From positions 1 to 8,554 of the forward strand of contig JAEZGY010000034.1 of the NCBI GenBank assembly GCA_023416695.1: a stretch of 8,554 bases of DNA. Reading direction: 5' to 3'. Shown here in pieces: positions 5,589 through 8,554 of this stretch (positions are counted from its first letter, which is position 1; each line of letters starts with the position of its first letter). Position numbers and translations under genes: made by a program. The DNA is from Bacillota bacterium. Its GTDB lineage: Bacteria; Bacillota; Clostridia; Lachnospirales; Lachnospiraceae. The notes under the pieces are model-generated. The model saw only the letters and a list, made by a program, of their open reading frames with translations. It had not been told where the DNA came from and searched no databases.

Positions 5589-8180
5589 ATGAAAATTATG
5601 AAAATTATGAAAATGATAACACCAGTTTTGCTTATTGTATTCATTGTGGTATTTTCTATGAATGTAAAAGCTGCAGATAACTCTGCATATGGTTCATTGG
5701 AAGGTTTCACAAAGACTGGCGAAATGCCAGCAAATTCTATTTTTGTACAGCTTAATTGGCCTGATGCAAAGGTATATAGTTATACACCATCTGAGGTTTA
5801 TGACAATATCACTTCAATGATGCAGTGTATGATCGTGTATACTGATAAACCATTAAATACCATGGATGAAGCCTGGAAAAAACTAACAGAGACTGGATTA
5901 ATTGACGTGGCAGAGAAGAACCATGCAATTGTATTTTTTGTAAATCCAGTAAACGGTACATCCTTTGAGGCAAATGATTATAATCAGACCTTGAATCTTG
6001 TAAAGGCACTGGCAGGAAAGACATTAACCGGTATTACATATTCTTTCCCATATGCCAAGTTTAATCCGAACAAGGTATATATGATTGGTGAAGGTCAGGG
6101 TGCTGATTTTATCAGCCAGTACCTGACCAATGATATATTCTCCAGCATGATCTCTGCAAACGTTCTAATTAATGGAACCAAAGTTCCTGAAAAAAAGAAT
6201 TATGCAATTCCTGCTATGCTAATTAACTGTGATGCTAAGGTGGTAGACTTCTATAAAGAAATCAACGAGGCGAATGCCGTAAGTACTGTGGATGCAACCG
6301 CAGAGGGCATGACAGTTTTTTATAACAGTAAATATGTTATGGACAGTGGCTATACGCCAAAACGTGTTATTGTAAGCAATGAAAAGATTACAGAATTAAG
6401 TAAAAATACAGCAAATACAGCATGGAATGTTTTGCTGAAGAGAGTATGGAATGATGTTCTGGAAAAAAGTTATTTTACAGAAGGCGTTCAGGCCGGCTAC
6501 GTTCAGGATCGTCCGATTGTCGATGAACTAGGATTAAAATTTAATATGATCAATGGCAAAGAGGCAGAAGGAACTGGTCAAAGCAGGTGGTATGAGTGGG
6601 TTCCAAATGAAGTGTATGATACCATTAAAAACGGCACTAACGAGACCTATCCACTAATTGTGGTAAATCACGGAAATGGTGACCATCCAATCTATGAAGC
6701 AGAAAGTAATGGATGGGTACAGTTGGCAGGTGAAGAACGTGTCATCGTAGTTGCGATGCAAGATATCTTCAAATTAGGGATGCCGCCAGAATCAGCAGAT
6801 ACCAGATATGGTAAATCCAATGCAGAATTTATTAAAAATGTAATCTGCAAGAAATACCCAGTGGATATGTCGAGAATTTATATCTCTGGTTTTTCTATAG
6901 GTGCATTTGTAACAGCAGAGACTTCATCCGCAGCACCAGAGTTATTTGCAGCGGCAGCACCGCTGGCTTATCCAGGTGATGGGTATATGCAGATCTTCCC
7001 ATATGAGGAAAATGGTGTGGATTCAGCACAGTATGATCTTCCAGTTATGTATTTGTGTGGAAGAGCAGACGGTGGAAATACCATGAAAAATCCACAGGAC
7101 ACCAACAGCAGTGTCAAGGTTATGTCCACACAACTGTTCCTGAACCAGATACTGACTTTTAATGAAATGAATGAATCAAAGGTAAACCTATTGGATTATG
7201 ATTATGACTGGTTCCCTGGTAAGAATGACTATAGCACGAAAAATCCAACTGGTGGTTATACTATAGATGGAGTATACTATCCAACCTATGTGTCTTATGT
7301 CACAAAAAATCTTGACTTTAGTAAGTATCCATTCTATGGATTTGATCCTACCTCACTGAAGAACCTGGTACAGGATTTTAAAACAACTGGTGAGGGCATC
7401 TACTATGATCGTAATATTATTTATAACAATGAATCAATGCCTATGGTAGAATTCCTTGTAATGGGTGACATGGGCCATAATCATTACGGAAGATATGCAA
7501 GAATGGTATGGGATGATATGTTCAGTCACTATCAACGTGATCCAGAAACCGGTATTCTCTCCTATAACGGAGTAGAATCTACAAAAATTATCTCCCCAGT
7601 GACTGCAGCTAAGAAATCAGCTCAAAATGCACAAATCGCAAAGACAGAAGCCGTGGTAGCACAGCAGAAAGCAGAAGAAGCAAAGAAAGAGGCCATGGCA
7701 GCACAGCAGAAAGCAGAAGAAGCAAAGAAAGAGGCCGTGGTGGCACAGCAGAAAGCTATTGCTGCGCAGAAAGCAGCTGAGGCAGCAAAAGCAGAAGCAA
7801 TAAAAGCTCAGGCAGAAGCTAAAGCCGCAGCAAAAGCTGTTGCATCAGCTCAGGCAAAGGTGGAAAAACTACTTGTAAGCGCACAGCTTAAGGCACAGAC
7901 ACCTAGCATAACGACCATAAAGAGCACAAAAGCGAAAACAGTACAGATCGCATGGAAGGTCTTAAAGGGAGTAGAAGGATATGAAATCCAGTACGCTACC
8001 AAAGCAAGCTTCTCCAATAAGAAAACTATAACCGTTAAGAGTGCATCTACACAGATAAAGACAGTGACGAAACTGACAAGAGGAAAGACATATTATGTTC
8101 GTGTCCGTGCATACAAGACTGTTAACGGAACAAAGCTTTATACGAAGTTCAGTACTATTAAAAAGGTTAAAGTAAAATAG
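5589..8180 (+). CDS. Exported tandem alpha/beta-hydrolase (PHB-depolymerase/CE1-like esterase) with helical stalk and Fn3-like domain
   Basis: The product is an 863-residue exported protein. A signal peptide (K-rich start, hydrophobic 10-23, VKA|AD cleavage near 28/29) is followed by two related alpha/beta-hydrolase units. Unit 1 (about 40-295) has elbow GEGQG at 167-171, so the nucleophile Ser is replaced by Gly169, and no His at the matching end. Unit 2 (about 310-655) has an oxyanion-type strand VVNHGNGDHP, elbow GFSIG with Ser436, probable Asp494 in CGRADGG and His630 or His632 in GDMGHNHYG. The units share YxxxPxEVYDxI (63-74; 335-346) and a closing R-x-VW-x-D segment (285-289; 638-643). 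Residues 671-770 are an Ala/Lys/Glu helix with 14-residue repeats. Residues 771-863 are Fn3-like (VEGYEIQYATK, KTYYVRVRAYK). No LPXTG or dockerin is seen. Family resemblance suggests ester cleavage on a polymer such as acetylated or feruloylated glycan; the substrate is not deducible. Confidence 0.88.
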   Translation: MKIMKIMKMITPVLLIVFIVVFSMNVKAADNSAYGSLEGFTKTGEMPANSIFVQLNWPDAKVYSYTPSEVYDNITSMMQCMIVYTDKPLNTMDEAWKKLTETGLIDVAEKNHAIVFFVNPVNGTSFEANDYNQTLNLVKALAGKTLTGITYSFPYAKFNPNKVYMIGEGQGADFISQYLTNDIFSSMISANVLINGTKVPEKKNYAIPAMLINCDAKVVDFYKEINEANAVSTVDATAEGMTVFYNSKYVMDSGYTPKRVIVSNEKITELSKNTANTAWNVLLKRVWNDVLEKSYFTEGVQAGYVQDRPIVDELGLKFNMINGKEAEGTGQSRWYEWVPNEVYDTIKNGTNETYPLIVVNHGNGDHPIYEAESNGWVQLAGEERVIVVAMQDIFKLGMPPESADTRYGKSNAEFIKNVICKKYPVDMSRIYISGFSIGAFVTAETSSAAPELFAAAAPLAYPGDGYMQIFPYEENGVDSAQYDLPVMYLCGRADGGNTMKNPQDTNSSVKVMSTQLFLNQILTFNEMNESKVNLLDYDYDWFPGKNDYSTKNPTGGYTIDGVYYPTYVSYVTKNLDFSKYPFYGFDPTSLKNLVQDFKTTGEGIYYDRNIIYNNESMPMVEFLVMGDMGHNHYGRYARMVWDDMFSHYQRDPETGILSYNGVESTKIISPVTAAKKSAQNAQIAKTEAVVAQQKAEEAKKEAMAAQQKAEEAKKEAVVAQQKAIAAQKAAEAAKAEAIKAQAEAKAAAKAVASAQAKVEKLLVSAQLKAQTPSITTIKSTKAKTVQIAWKVLKGVEGYEIQYATKASFSNKKTITVKSASTQIKTVTKLTRGKTYYVRVRAYKTVNGTKLYTKFSTIKKVKVK
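7653..7757 (+). repeat. 42-bp tandem repeats coding the Ala/Lys/Glu stalk
   Basis: Two nearly identical 42-bp units (7653-7694 and 7695-7736) and a half unit (7737-7757) encode (A)(V/M)(V/A)AQQKAEEAKKE-type 14-residue repeats. The first two differ mainly at their first two codons. Degenerate copies continue at the protein level to about residue 765. The high DNA identity suggests recent duplication and possible copy-number variation. Confidence 0.85.
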
Positions 8181-8209
8181 GAGATTTCTTTAATCTTCAA
8201 CCGATTACT

Positions 8210-8249
8210 CGGATGCCGTGGGCAAAGGGCCTGTGGCATCCGGTTTTTA
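8210..8249 (+). terminator. Rho-independent terminator of the hydrolase gene
   Basis: A continuous 14-bp stem pairs cggatgccgtgggc (8210-8223) with gcctgtggcatccg (8229-8242), including three G-U pairs, around the loop aaagg. It is followed by ggttttta. It lies 30 bp after the TAG at 8178-8180. The remaining sequence 8250-8334 shows only short weak hairpins and no gene. Confidence 0.9.
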
Positions 8250-8334
8250 TTATGGGCTTTAGCCTGTTGAGGGAGTGAGAGGTTCTCAAAAGATATACGG
8301 AAATGCCCGAAACATAAAGCCACCGGCTATGAAG

Positions 8335-8554
8335 TGAACCCCTTTTGTTAGACAAAATAATCTAATGAAAGGGGGATTTTCATGCCAAAAAGTATGTACA
8401 GTATTGACCTAAAATTAGAAATAGCTTAACGTTATCTAAAGGGAGACATTAGCCTCAAGTCATTAGTAGATGAGTATCATGTAAATAAGGGGGATATCCA
8501 AAAGTGGCGAAATGCTTACCTTGAGCATGGAATAGCTGGATTATGCACTACACA
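8335..8554 (+). mobile_element. IS3-family (IS150-type) element, left end and start of orfA
   Basis: The left terminal repeat begins tgaaccccttttgttagaca (from 8335). It matches the reverse complement of the IS right end at 421-441 apart from an AAAAA/TTTT difference and one extra base. The orfA frame follows on the plus strand, and the element runs off the window. It lies in the same orientation as the left IS150-type remnant, and about 90 bp beyond the hydrolase terminator. The 3-4 bp target duplication cannot be tested because the other end is outside the window. Confidence 0.75.
8382..8554 (+). pseudogene. IS3-family OrfA with premature stop, 3' end beyond window
   Basis: ATG 8382, preceded by aaaggggg, opens MPKSMYSIDLKLEIA, then TAA at 8427-8429, then in the same frame RYLKGDISLKSLVDEYHV, KGDIQKWRNAYLEHGIAGL. 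This is the N-terminal helix-turn-helix of an IS150-type OrfA, which binds the element's ends. Only one base (for example CAA to TAA) separates it from an intact frame. As read it would yield a 15-residue peptide unless translation restarts or the stop is a sequencing error. Only the first part of the gene is visible, so the state of the rest is unknown. Confidence 0.75.

Noticed and set aside
5489..5710. Minus-strand open frame with hydrophobic stretches covering the divergent spacer
   Set aside because: Its FIIFIIFII run is the antisense of the atgaaaatt repeat and A/T tracts; it overlaps the hydrolase start and promoter.
5809..6024. Minus-strand open frame of about 71 codons
   Set aside because: Shadow of the hydrolase gene on the other strand; no recognisable features.
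6087..6103. GEGQG of the first hydrolase unit as an active nucleophile elbow
   Set aside because: The central residue is Gly, not Ser, Cys or Asp, and the matching His is absent, so it is read as a dead site.
7653..7757. 42-bp repeats as a CRISPR array
   Set aside because: The units are directly adjacent with no spacers, and they code in frame for the helical stalk.
8138..8323. Minus-strand open frame across the terminator
   Set aside because: It reads through the terminator hairpin and the hydrolase 3' end, with no ribosome site support.
1..8554. tRNA, rRNA, riboswitch, phage or defence genes
   Set aside because: No cloverleaf, rRNA segment, recognisable aptamer or signature phage or defence motif was seen on either strand by eye; a covariance-model search would be needed for a firm negative.

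Overview
The window looks like chromosomal DNA from a low-GC, Gram-positive anaerobe of the Clostridia, most likely Lachnospiraceae. The evidence is AT-rich intergenic DNA, strong AGGAGG-type ribosome binding sites, a YesN/YesM-type two-component pair, and a secreted protein ending in the Lys-rich fibronectin-III-like domain common on surface proteins of that family. This assignment is by protein resemblance only.

Layout. (1) 1-1928 is an insertion-sequence graveyard. It holds the 3' end of an IS150-type IS3-family element whose transposase has lost its middle (2-412, right end near 441). Next comes a second, unrelated and heavily decayed IS3-family element (about 458-1778), and then a 5' stub that resembles an IS200/IS605 tnpA (1881-1928), cut off exactly at the end of the next gene. 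(2) 1929-5302, minus strand, is a two-gene operon: an AraC-type response regulator followed by a YesM-type sensor kinase, overlapping by 4 bp. (3) 5303-5588 is a divergent, very AT-rich regulatory spacer with an extended -10 for the regulator, a weak promoter for the gene on the other side, and two inverted repeats. (4) 5589-8180, plus strand, encodes an 863-residue exported alpha/beta-hydrolase. It appears to be a tandem duplication: a dead N-terminal copy (GEGQG elbow, no Ser) and an intact C-terminal copy (GFSIG elbow), then an Ala/Lys/Glu helix made of 14-residue repeats and a C-terminal Fn3-like domain. A strong intrinsic terminator follows. (5) 8335-8554 is the left end of another IS150-type element whose orfA carries an in-frame stop.

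How the parts may work together (inference). The sensor kinase faces outside, its partner regulator probably binds the shared spacer, and the obvious target is the divergent exported esterase/hydrolase. No sugar transporter lies beside the pair in this window. The kinase-regulator-hydrolase block sits between two IS150-type ends in the same orientation. I see no phage, CRISPR, defence or RNA gene. The most unusual item is the duplicated, half-dead, stalked hydrolase.
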